A stretch of DNA of 64,000 nucleotides from Streptomyces sp. M41(2017) (GTDB lineage: Bacteria; Actinomycetota; Actinomycetes; Streptomycetales; Streptomycetaceae), in NCBI RefSeq assembly GCF_002078175.1, contig NZ_MWFK01000001.1:5766001-5830000 (forward strand), given 5' to 3'. Under the pieces are notes generated by a model. The model worked only from the letters and a program-made list of their open reading frames with translations, had not been told where the DNA came from and ran no database searches. The translations under genes and the position numbers were made by a program. Positions 15,036-21,822 of this stretch are shown here, one piece after another (the stretch's first letter is position 1; each line of letters opens with the position of its first letter).

Positions 15036-16775
15036 TCAGCCCTTAGTCGTCGCGGACGACACCGGTGTCAGCAGGCCGCGGGCCTGGACGGCCGGGAGGG
15101 ACAGGGTTCGATAGCCCACGCTCTCGAACAGGACCGTGATCCTGTTGCCCTCCTCGCTCATCACCTGGCCCTCGCCCCAGGTGCTGTGTCCCACCTTCAT
15201 GCCCGGCGGAAAGTCGCTGTCGGCGGTCCCGGCCGCCTCGGGTTCCAGCGGGTCGGGGCCCGTGCCGGAGAGGATGTCCCCCGTTCGGACGGGGGTTTCC
15301 TTCAACTCCTGTGTGCGGGCGCACGTGTCGCAGCCCGCGCAGTCGCCCTCCGCGAGCGTCTCACCGAAGTACCCGAGCATGTGGCGCCGGCGACAGCCGT
15401 TCGTCTCCGCGTACGCCCGCATCATCTCCACCCGTGAACGCTCCAGGTCGACACGCGCGGTGGCGATCCGTACCGCCTCGCGGACGCAGACGTCCCGCCG
15501 CGCCCCGGGAACGGCCCGGACGCCACCGCGCTTCTCCGTCGTCACCGCTCCCGCCTCCTCCAGGAGGTGCAGCATCGACGTGAGCGGTGTCTGCGACAGC
15601 CCCGTGCGTTCCCGCAGGGCCGTCGCCGTGACCGGCCCCTGCTGCTCGCGCACCGCGTCGATCAGCCCGCCCAGAACCTCCGGGTCGGGGTGGGCGCCCG
15701 TCCGGAACCGCTGCACACCGAGGTCCTCGGGCCGGTACGCGAGGATCGCCGTCGACGGCTTTCCGTCGCGGCCCGCCCGGCCGATCTCCTGGTAGTAGGA
15801 GTCGAGGGAACCCGGCACGGAGGCGTGCAGCACGAAGCGGATGTTCGGCTTGTCGATGCCCATCCCGAACGCGGAGGTGGCGACCACGACATCGATTTCG
15901 CCCTCCTGGAAGCGGTCGTGCGTCCGGGAGCGCTCGGCCGCGGAGAGCCCCGCGTGGTACGGGGAACTGTCGAATCCGAGCGCCGACAGCTCCTCCGCGT
16001 ACTGCTCGGCCTCGCGCCGCGTCCCCACGTAGACGAGGCCAGGTTTGGCCTCGGCCGCGGCCCGCTCCACCACCCACTGGCGCTTGCCGGCGTTCTCCCG
16101 GTGCCGTACGACCTCCAGCGTGATGTTGCGGCGGTCGAACCCCGCGACCACCTCGTGCGCGTCGCGCATGCCGAGCCGCTCGACGATGTCGGCCCGCACG
16201 GGGGCAGCCGCACTGGCGGTCAGGGCGAGGAGCGGCGGCCGGCCGATGCGCTCGCGTACGTGGGACAGGGACAGGTAGTCGGGCCGGAAGTCGTACCCCC
16301 ACGACGACACGCAGTGCGCCTCGTCGACCACCATCAGCGCGGGTGAGGCGGCGGCTATCTGCTCGACCACCTCGTCCTTGGCGAGCTGCTCGGGCGAGAC
16401 GAACAGGAAGTCCAGGCTGCCTTCGCGAACGCGCTCCCACACGGCTTCGTTGTCCCGCGCACGCTGGGCGGAGTTGACCGCCGAGGCGTCGGAGCCCTCG
16501 ATCCGGGCGAGCGCGGCGACCTGGTCCCGCTGGAGCGCGATCAAGGGGGAGACGACGACGGTCGGCCCCTCCAGCAGCACGCCCGGTACCTGGTACACAG
16601 CAGACTTCCCCGCGCCCGTCGGCATCACGACGATGGTGTCGCGCCCCTCCATCACGGCAGTCATGGCGGCGAGTTGGGAGGGCCGCAGCCGCTCCCAGCC
16701 GAAGACCTCACGGGCGCACCGGCGCAGACGTCTCGTGAGGGACCGGTTCCTGAAGTAACCGACCTTGATCCGCAT
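15036..16775 (-). CDS. RecQ-family ATP-dependent DNA helicase with C-terminal Tudor-like tail
   Basis: 3'-5' superfamily-2 helicase acting in recombination and repair, 579 aa. The start is ATG 16775 with AGGAG five nt upstream; the frame is open further upstream without sensible coding. Motifs: I MPTGAGKS (Lys57), Ia VVSPLIALQRDQ, II VVDEAHCVSSWG (DEAH and the RecQ aromatic-rich loop), III LALTASA, V ATSAFGMGIDKPNIR, VI QEIGRAGRDG. The RecQ zinc module is seen in the spaced Cys of NGCRRRHMLGYFGE and GDCAGCDTC. The HRDC domain is absent. Instead the C-terminus (GMKVGHSTWGEGQVM, ITVLFESVGYRTLSL) resembles the Tudor-like UvrD/PcrA tail. A winged helix lies between. Probably monocistronic. Confidence 0.93.
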   Translation of the reverse strand: MRIKVGYFRNRSLTRRLRRCAREVFGWERLRPSQLAAMTAVMEGRDTIVVMPTGAGKSAVYQVPGVLLEGPTVVVSPLIALQRDQVAALARIEGSDASAVNSAQRARDNEAVWERVREGSLDFLFVSPEQLAKDEVVEQIAAASPALMVVDEAHCVSSWGYDFRPDYLSLSHVRERIGRPPLLALTASAAAPVRADIVERLGMRDAHEVVAGFDRRNITLEVVRHRENAGKRQWVVERAAAEAKPGLVYVGTRREAEQYAEELSALGFDSSPYHAGLSAAERSRTHDRFQEGEIDVVVATSAFGMGIDKPNIRFVLHASVPGSLDSYYQEIGRAGRDGKPSTAILAYRPEDLGVQRFRTGAHPDPEVLGGLIDAVREQQGPVTATALRERTGLSQTPLTSMLHLLEEAGAVTTEKRGGVRAVPGARRDVCVREAVRIATARVDLERSRVEMMRAYAETNGCRRRHMLGYFGETLAEGDCAGCDTCARTQELKETPVRTGDILSGTGPDPLEPEAAGTADSDFPPGMKVGHSTWGEGQVMSEEGNRITVLFESVGYRTLSLPAVQARGLLTPVSSATTKG

Positions 16776-16944
16776 GGCACTCCTGACGCTGCTCTCCAGT
16801 GGGGCTCGCCGCCCGGGTACCCCCGGCCGCGACGGAAAACAGCCCGGGCGCGGAGAGTTGCCGTTCCGTGTCCTCGGAGGGCACGGTGCGACGCTTCTCC
16901 GGCGCCAGCGTGGGCTCGCCGGGTCGCTCCGCCCCGGCGGCGCG

Positions 16945-17475
16945 TCACCCCTGCGGCGCGATGTCCGATCGCACGACCGCGTACAGGACCATGTCGCGCC
17001 ATGCGCCGGCCCGGAAACACGCTCCGCGGAGGACTCCCTCACGGGTGAAGCCCGCGCCCTCCAGAGCACGCTGCTCGGCGATGTTCGTGAGTTCGGTGCT
17101 TGCCTCGACCCTGTTCACCTTGGTGTGGTCGAACAGGTAGGCGGCCAGCTGCCGCTGAGCCTCCTTGCCGTAGCCCCGGCCGCGTTCGGCCGTGAGCAGG
17201 GAGATGCCGATGTTCCAGCAGGGCGACGCCGGCCCCTGCATGACTTCGTGCCACTGCACCTCACCGACGAACCGCTCGTCGTCTCCGGCGATCACCAGCC
17301 GGCCGCCTTCGGCGGACAGGAAACCGTCGGCCCACCGGCGTCGGAGCTGCCCAGGGTTGCGGAACCCGAAGAAGCCGTGGTCGCCGGCCTCGGCGGGGTC
17401 TTCGTGAAGGCGTTCGAGCTGGTCGAGGTCCGTCTCGGTGACGGGGCGCAGGTGAATGTGATCATGAAGCGGCAT
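16945..17475 (-). CDS. GNAT-family N-acetyltransferase
   Basis: 176 aa from ATG 17475; a longer open frame upstream would overlap the glycosylase promoter and is not credible. The acetyl-CoA-binding core is visible: NIGISLLTAERGRGYGKEAQRQL (motif A with RGxGxG/K) and the later NIAEQRALEGAGFTREGVLRGACFRAGAWRDMVLYAV, typical of RimJ/RimL-like enzymes. The N-terminus IHLRPVTETDLDQLERL fits. The substrate (an N-terminal amine or a small molecule) is unknown. It is divergent from the AlkZ-like gene, about 140 bp away. Confidence 0.88.
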   Translation of the reverse strand: MPLHDHIHLRPVTETDLDQLERLHEDPAEAGDHGFFGFRNPGQLRRRWADGFLSAEGGRLVIAGDDERFVGEVQWHEVMQGPASPCWNIGISLLTAERGRGYGKEAQRQLAAYLFDHTKVNRVEASTELTNIAEQRALEGAGFTREGVLRGACFRAGAWRDMVLYAVVRSDIAPQG

Positions 17476-17603
17476 GGTCACCAGCGTACGAGGCGGCAGG
17501 TGCGGGACGTCGCACGGTCCCAGGTCGGCCGGTCCCGGCTCGTCGGGGCGCCGCCGCGCTGCGCCGCCACGGGACCCGCGGCGGTGGCGTGGAGCAGTCG
17601 CGC

Positions 17604-17616
17604 CATAATCCGGGGG
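17604..17616 (+). promoter_or_regulatory. Probable leaderless promoter of the AlkZ-like gene
   Basis: CATAAT at 17604-17609 is a near-consensus -10 box, and the GTG start codon follows after exactly six nt. That geometry puts the transcription start on or next to the start codon, and no ribosome binding site is present. The -35 region is weak. Confidence 0.6.
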
Positions 17617-18767
17617 TGACTCCGACCGCGCGGCAGCTCGCCCTGGCCACCCTGGACCGTCAGCTCCTGCTCGAACGGCAGCGCCTCGACGTCGCCGACG
17701 CGGTGCGCCGGGTCTGCGCACTCCAGGCGCAGACTCCGGCATCGCCCTATGTCGCCCTGTGGAACCGCCTGGAGGGCTTCAGACCCGAGGACCTCGACGC
17801 GGCGTTCGCGGATCGCCGGATCGTGAAGGCGACCCTCCTGCGGATCACCCTGCACGCCGTCCACGCCGAGGACTACGACGCCTTCCGGGCCGCCATGCTG
17901 AGCACCCTGCGTGCCTCCCGGCTGTACGACCGCCGCTTCACCGCGACAGGCCTGACAGCGGACGACGCCGACGCGCTGCTCACGGAACTCGCCGACCACC
18001 TGCGGCTCCCCCGCACCGGCGCGGAGGTGGAGAACCACCTGAAGGAGCGGTTCGGCGAACACGCGCACCGCATGTGGTGGGCACTGCGCACGTTCGCGCC
18101 CGTCCACCACGTACCGACGGACGGCACCTGGTCGTTCAAACAGCCGAACACCTACCGCGCCGCCCGGACCGCTTCCCGAGCCGCACCCCAGGACCCGGAC
18201 GAAGGAGTCCGGCAGTTGCTGTTCTCCTACCTGCGGGCCTTCGGCCCCGCCTCCGCGCAGGACTTCGCCCGCTTCACCCTGCTGACACGCCCCGTGATCT
18301 CCCGGGCTCTGCAGCAGCTCTCCGACCAGTTGGTGCGGCTTCCCGGCCCCGGCCGCGCGGCCCTGTTCGACCTGGACGGGGCCACCCTGCCGGCCGAGGA
18401 CACGCCGGCCCCGCCGCGCCTGCTGCCGATGTGGGACAGCACGCTCCTGTCCCACGCCGTACCCGGGCGGCTCATGCCCCTGGAATACCGACCCCTGGTC
18501 GTGCGGCGCAACGGAGACGTACTGCCCTGTCTGCTCGTCGACGGCGAGGTCGCGGGAGTGTGGCGGGCGACCGACGGCGGACTGGAACTGACCGCCTTCC
18601 GCACCATCGGCAAGGCCGCGTGGCGCAGTCTGACGGAGGAGGCCGAGCGGCTGACGGCCTTTCTCGCCGACCGCGATCCGACGGTCTACCGACGGTACGG
18701 ACACTGGTGGGACAAGGGCTTCTCCGCGGTCGAGGGCCACGGTACGACGGTAAGGGTGACGCCATGA
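17616..18767 (+). CDS. AlkZ-like DNA glycosylase (HTH_42 / winged-helix family)
   Basis: 383 aa from GTG 17616, supported by the leaderless -10 box. The family (HTH_42) includes AlkZ, which unhooks azinomycin-type crosslinks, and E. coli YcaQ. The sequence CALQAQTPASPYVALWNRL carries the catalytic QxQ motif. With this start the two glutamines are Gln37 and Gln39, the same numbers as in AlkZ as I recall them, which supports both start and subfamily (AlkZ-like rather than the QxD YcaQ type). Further family text: LRITLHAVHAEDY, RRFGPASAQDFARF-type winged helix, LLPMWDSTLLSH, GEVAGVWRATDGGLEL. Length agrees with AlkZ. Stop and next start overlap as ATGA, so it is translationally coupled to a methyltransferase. 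Role: base-excision repair or self-resistance to an alkylating metabolite (inference). Confidence 0.82.
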   Translation: MTPTARQLALATLDRQLLLERQRLDVADAVRRVCALQAQTPASPYVALWNRLEGFRPEDLDAAFADRRIVKATLLRITLHAVHAEDYDAFRAAMLSTLRASRLYDRRFTATGLTADDADALLTELADHLRLPRTGAEVENHLKERFGEHAHRMWWALRTFAPVHHVPTDGTWSFKQPNTYRAARTASRAAPQDPDEGVRQLLFSYLRAFGPASAQDFARFTLLTRPVISRALQQLSDQLVRLPGPGRAALFDLDGATLPAEDTPAPPRLLPMWDSTLLSHAVPGRLMPLEYRPLVVRRNGDVLPCLLVDGEVAGVWRATDGGLELTAFRTIGKAAWRSLTEEAERLTAFLADRDPTVYRRYGHWWDKGFSAVEGHGTTVRVTP

Positions 18768-19627
18768 GCGAGCGCGCGGCGAGCCGGACGGCGGTGCTCG
18801 TCTGCCAGGGGCGGGCGGCGGCCGACGGGAGAGCGGGGACGGGTCGGTTCGCTGATCCGGTGGCGGTACGGCTGCTGCGGGCCGAGGAACGCACCCCCGT
18901 GGAGCAGGTGCGCGCGAACACTCCGCCGACGGGCTGGCGGGAGCGCGCGGCGTACGAGGGCGTGCGGGCCTGCGCCGAGGTGGTCGTGCCCCGCACGGTG
19001 GCGATCGACGAGGCGCTGCGCGCACACGCGGGGGACCAGCTCGTGATCCTCGGCGCCGGTCTGGACACACGGGCCTGGCGTCTGTCGGAGCTCGCGCGGA
19101 CCGACGTCTGGGAGGTCGACCATCCGGCCTCCCAGCAGGACAAGCTTGACCGCCTGCCCGCCGAACAGTCGGCCGTGTCCCGGTCCGTGCGCTTCACGCC
19201 GGTCGACTTCGCGCTCGACGACCTCGGGGTGGCCCTCGACGGCGCGGGCCACGACCCGTCGACCCCGACGGCATGGCTGTGGGAGGGCGTGGTCCCGTAC
19301 CTCACACGCGACGAGGTACGCGCCACCGTGGCCGCCCTCGCCGCCCGGACGGCCCCCGGCAGCGTACTCGTCGTCAACTACCAGAGTCCGTCGACGAGAG
19401 CGGCCGCAGGCCGGCTCCTGACCCGCTTCCTCGGCAGTTCCATCACCTCCGGCGAACCGTGGCGCTCGCTGTGGCGACCGGAGCAACTGGCCGCGCTGCT
19501 CGACGAGTACGGCCTGCGCGTGCTGTCCGACGACAACCTCCTCGACCTCGCCCACGCCCATGGCATCCCGCCCCAAGGGCGGACGTCCCTGCGGTCGGGC
19601 CGTGTCGCCGTCGCCGAGAGCCGCTGA
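18764..19627 (+). CDS. SAM-dependent methyltransferase, leucine carboxyl methyltransferase-like family
   Basis: 287 aa from ATG 18764, overlapping the glycosylase stop by four bases (ATGA). Family features of the LCMT/PPM1-like class I methyltransferases: DPVAVRLLRAEE, the SAM-binding strand LVILGAGLDTRAWRL, WEVDHPASQQDKL with the acidic ribose contact, FTPVDF, and LWEGVVPYLTRDEVRATV. The C-terminal GIPPQGRTSLRSGRVAVA is also typical. In actinomycetes this family methylates O or carboxyl groups of small molecules, but the substrate cannot be told from sequence. The tight coupling suggests a joint function with the glycosylase. A weak hairpin follows. Confidence 0.85.
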   Translation: MSERAASRTAVLVCQGRAAADGRAGTGRFADPVAVRLLRAEERTPVEQVRANTPPTGWRERAAYEGVRACAEVVVPRTVAIDEALRAHAGDQLVILGAGLDTRAWRLSELARTDVWEVDHPASQQDKLDRLPAEQSAVSRSVRFTPVDFALDDLGVALDGAGHDPSTPTAWLWEGVVPYLTRDEVRATVAALAARTAPGSVLVVNYQSPSTRAAAGRLLTRFLGSSITSGEPWRSLWRPEQLAALLDEYGLRVLSDDNLLDLAHAHGIPPQGRTSLRSGRVAVAESR

Positions 19628-19632
19628 CGCGC

Positions 19633-19652
19633 CGGGTCGAGGGGACGACCCG
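19633..19652 (+). terminator. Weak hairpin after the methyltransferase gene
   Basis: CGGGTCG / CGACCCG with a 6-nt loop begins 5 bp after the stop codon; only 7 bp of stem and no T-tract. Confidence 0.4.
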
Positions 19653-19849
19653 ACGGGAGCACGGCGACAGCTGGTGTCCGCAGGTCCTCGGGTCCCGATG
19701 ACCGCGCGCCGGCCCTGAGCGGACGGTCGTCACGAGGCGCGTTCGTGAAGTGCCGCCGGGTGGCCGATTCCGCCCTGCCCGTCTCGCGCCCCGGCAGGTC
19801 TCCGAACGGCCCGGATGCGCGCCGAACGGCCCTGGACCATGCTGGCCCC

Positions 19850-20068
19850 ATGGCATCCGCGACGCCCGTGACCGTGTACCCGCCCAGCGAGGGAGGCGGT
19901 CGGCGTGTACAGGTCGACACCGCCGTCCTCGGTACCGCCTACTCGCTGCACGACCTGACGGCGTTCCTGCAGGAAGCGGGTTTGCAGAACTGGGACGAGC
20001 TCGACGTGGTCGGCTCCGACCTGATCGAGTGGCGCGGCGGCGGCCCGGATGTCTGGGACACCCCCTAG
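19850..20068 (+). CDS. Small conserved hypothetical protein
   Basis: 72 aa from ATG 19850; an earlier in-frame ATG at 19745 would add 35 residues of poor coding quality. The sequence (VTVYPPSEGGGRRVQVDTAV, LGTAYSLHDLTAFLQEAGL, WDELDVVGSDLIEWRGGGPDVW) is acidic and well ordered in appearance, with a beta-alpha-beta pattern. I recognise it only as a Streptomyces-type conserved hypothetical. No ribosome binding site is obvious. A 22-bp palindromic hairpin follows at 20103. Confidence 0.62.
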   Translation: MASATPVTVYPPSEGGGRRVQVDTAVLGTAYSLHDLTAFLQEAGLQNWDELDVVGSDLIEWRGGGPDVWDTP

Positions 20069-20102
20069 CGCCGCGAGCGGCCGAACGGCCGGCCGGTGAC
20101 TC

Positions 20103-20124
20103 TGTGCGCCCGTACGGGCGCACA
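20103..20124 (+). terminator. 22-bp perfect palindrome, probable terminator
   Basis: Self-complementary sequence with arms TGTGCGCCCGT and ACGGGCGCACA, 34 bp after the small hypothetical gene's stop. As RNA it makes a 9-bp stem with a tetraloop. Because it is a perfect DNA palindrome it could also be a protein site. Confidence 0.5.
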
Positions 20125-20167
20125 CCCGTCCGCGGCGGGATTGCAGTCCGAAAGCGGAGCGCCCCTT

Positions 20168-20200
20168 CTTAAGTACGGCTTAAACGCGCCTTAAGAGTTC
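20168..20200. promoter_or_regulatory. Three CTTAA direct repeats with 11-bp spacing
   Basis: CTTAAGTACGG, CTTAAACGCGC, CTTAAGAGTTC: the core TTAA occurs at 20169, 20180 and 20191, each one helical turn apart, in DNA that is otherwise very GC-rich. Eleven-bp direct repeats are the form used by SARP activators and OmpR/PhoP-type response regulators. Which protein binds is unknown. Confidence 0.45.
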
Positions 20201-20323
20201 GAGGGTGACGCGCTGGTCCTCAAGTAAGCCCAGTTCAGAGGGATTTGGTGATCCCTCCAAGTGGTTGGCCTCTCCGTGAGTCATGCGTAGCATCGGGGCC
20301 CATCGGTGACGGCCGTGCCGTTG

Positions 20324-20337
20324 TGAGAGCGCTCTCA
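20324..20337. promoter_or_regulatory. LacI-type operator before the beta-1,3-glucanase gene
   Basis: Perfect 14-bp palindrome TGAGAGCGCTCTCA, 152 bp upstream of the start codon. It has the same architecture as CebR/BglR-type boxes (TGGGAGCGCTCCCA) that control cellulase and glucanase genes in actinomycetes, and matches the protease operator at 10327 in 13 of 14 positions. Confidence 0.68.
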
Positions 20338-20489
20338 GGGTTTGCTCGGATCATCCACGCGCGAACGTCGACCGTGCCGGACAACCGAAGAGTCTCCCCC
20401 CGACAGGGTGCGTCGCGTCGGCGCACCTCTCCGCAGGGCCACCCCCCACAGCCTCGCCGCAGGCACAAGCACCAAGGAGCACCACAGAC

Positions 20490-21689
20490 ATGACGCCTCG
20501 TCACCAGCGTGATCTCTCCCGCCGCAAGATGCTCTTCGCCCTCGGCGGCGCCGCCGTGGCCGTCCCCGCGATCGCGGCCGTCGCGCCGTACGCCCTGGCC
20601 GACACGACGGACGCCTCCACCAAGGCCGCCGCGGGATCGCTGCCGCTGACGATCGTCAACAACAGCGGCTCCTTCGACAACGCGTCCGTTCACGTCTACG
20701 TCGTCGGCAACCAGGACGGCCAGCAGGTCCGCGTCACCCAGGACGGCACCCTCGCCCCGATATCCCTCGCGGACAACGGCGCCGACGGGTTCACGGACTA
20801 CGCGCTCACCTTGTCCGGCAGCGGGGAGACGCAGCTCAGCCTCCCGCACATGTCCGGCCGCATCTACGTGTCGCTCGGAGAGAAGCTGAAGTTCAAGGCC
20901 GTCGCGGACGGCAACGGCAACGCGGCACTCCAGTACCCCGCCGGCTGGGTCACCTCGGACCCCAACTACGCGGTGCTGCACGACTGCGCCGAGTTCACCT
21001 ACAACTCCGCGGGCATGTTCTGCAACACGACCATGGTCGACATGTTCAGTGTGCCCATGAGCATCCGCCTGAACGGGGACAAGGAACAGACCACCGGCAC
21101 GGTCCGCGACGGCGGACGTGCGGCCGCCTTCGCCGCGGTGAAGGGCATCGAGGACTTCGCGCCGCTGGTCGTGGACGACGTCCGCATCATCGCCCCCGGC
21201 CATGGTCTCGACGCCGGCCTGTTCGCGAAGGACTACTTCGCCCCGTACATCGACGAGGTGTGGAGCACCTACACCGGCAAGGACCTCACCGTCACCACCA
21301 ACGCGGGTGCGTTCACCGGACGGGTGCGCGCCGACAAGTTCACCTTCGACGGGCCCGCCTCGGTCTCCTTCAGCAAGCCCTCCACCCGTGACGTCCTGTT
21401 CTGCGACGGCAACCTCGCCGCTCCCAACGACGGAACCACGGGTCCGGTGGCCGCGGTGCTCGGTGCGGGCTTCAACCGCTCGACCCTGCTCAGCAACCCG
21501 GCCCAACCGACCACCTCCGCGGCCGACTTCTACCGGACCGACCTCACCAACCACTACGCGAAGGCCGTCCACGCGGCGACCGAGGACGGCAAGGCCTACG
21601 GCTTCGCCTTCGACGACGTGGCCGACTTCGCCTCCTACATCCAGGACACCGCCCCCACGGCGATCCGCCTGACGCTGACGGCGTTCTAG
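20490..21689 (+). CDS. Tat-exported beta-1,3-glucanase (GH64)
   Basis: Secreted endo-beta-1,3-glucan (laminarin, fungal cell-wall) hydrolase, 399 aa from ATG 20490 with AAGGAG 11 nt upstream. The signal peptide has the twin-arginine motif SRRKMLF, a hydrophobic Ala/Val core and cleavage after PYALA, so folded export by Tat. The GH64 fold with thaumatin-like region is recognisable in LTIVNNSGSFDNASVHVYVVGN, GRIYVSLGEKLKFK, AEFTYNSAGMFCNTTMVDMFSVP (the MFCNTTMVD acidic cleft strand) and YIDEVWSTYTGKDL. CDGNLAAP and FNRSTLL near the end are also family text. Full length, no additional CBM. Regulated by the elements at 20168-20337 (inference). A strong terminator is shared with the convergent acyltransferase gene. 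Confidence 0.93.
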   Translation: MTPRHQRDLSRRKMLFALGGAAVAVPAIAAVAPYALADTTDASTKAAAGSLPLTIVNNSGSFDNASVHVYVVGNQDGQQVRVTQDGTLAPISLADNGADGFTDYALTLSGSGETQLSLPHMSGRIYVSLGEKLKFKAVADGNGNAALQYPAGWVTSDPNYAVLHDCAEFTYNSAGMFCNTTMVDMFSVPMSIRLNGDKEQTTGTVRDGGRAAAFAAVKGIEDFAPLVVDDVRIIAPGHGLDAGLFAKDYFAPYIDEVWSTYTGKDLTVTTNAGAFTGRVRADKFTFDGPASVSFSKPSTRDVLFCDGNLAAPNDGTTGPVAAVLGAGFNRSTLLSNPAQPTTSAADFYRTDLTNHYAKAVHAATEDGKAYGFAFDDVADFASYIQDTAPTAIRLTLTAF

Positions 21690-21715
21690 GAACCGCTGTC
21701 CGGGGACGGTAGATC

Positions 21716-21749
21716 GGGGAGTCACCGCGGTCGGCGGCGGTGACTCCCC
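21716..21749. terminator. Bidirectional terminator between glucanase and acyltransferase genes
   Basis: Perfect 13-bp stem (GGGGAGTCACCGC / GCGGTGACTCCCC) with an 8-nt loop, followed by TTCCTCT on the plus strand. It lies 26 bp after the glucanase stop and 74 bp from the acyltransferase stop. Confidence 0.82.
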
Positions 21750-21822
21750 TTCCTCTGGGTCACGTTGGGCGTCAACAGCCCAGGCGGGGGCGACGTGGCG
21801 TAGAGGCCCGCCCACTCGGGCG

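Larger units (their letters stand above)
20069..20489. other. Regulatory intergenic region before the beta-1,3-glucanase gene
   Basis: About 420 bp without a gene. It holds, in order, a perfect palindrome (20103-20124), three helically phased CTTAA repeats (20168-20200), a 7-bp inverted repeat GAGGGAT/ATCCCTC (20238-20257) and a LacI-type operator (20324-20337). This is an unusually dense set of signals. Confidence 0.6.
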
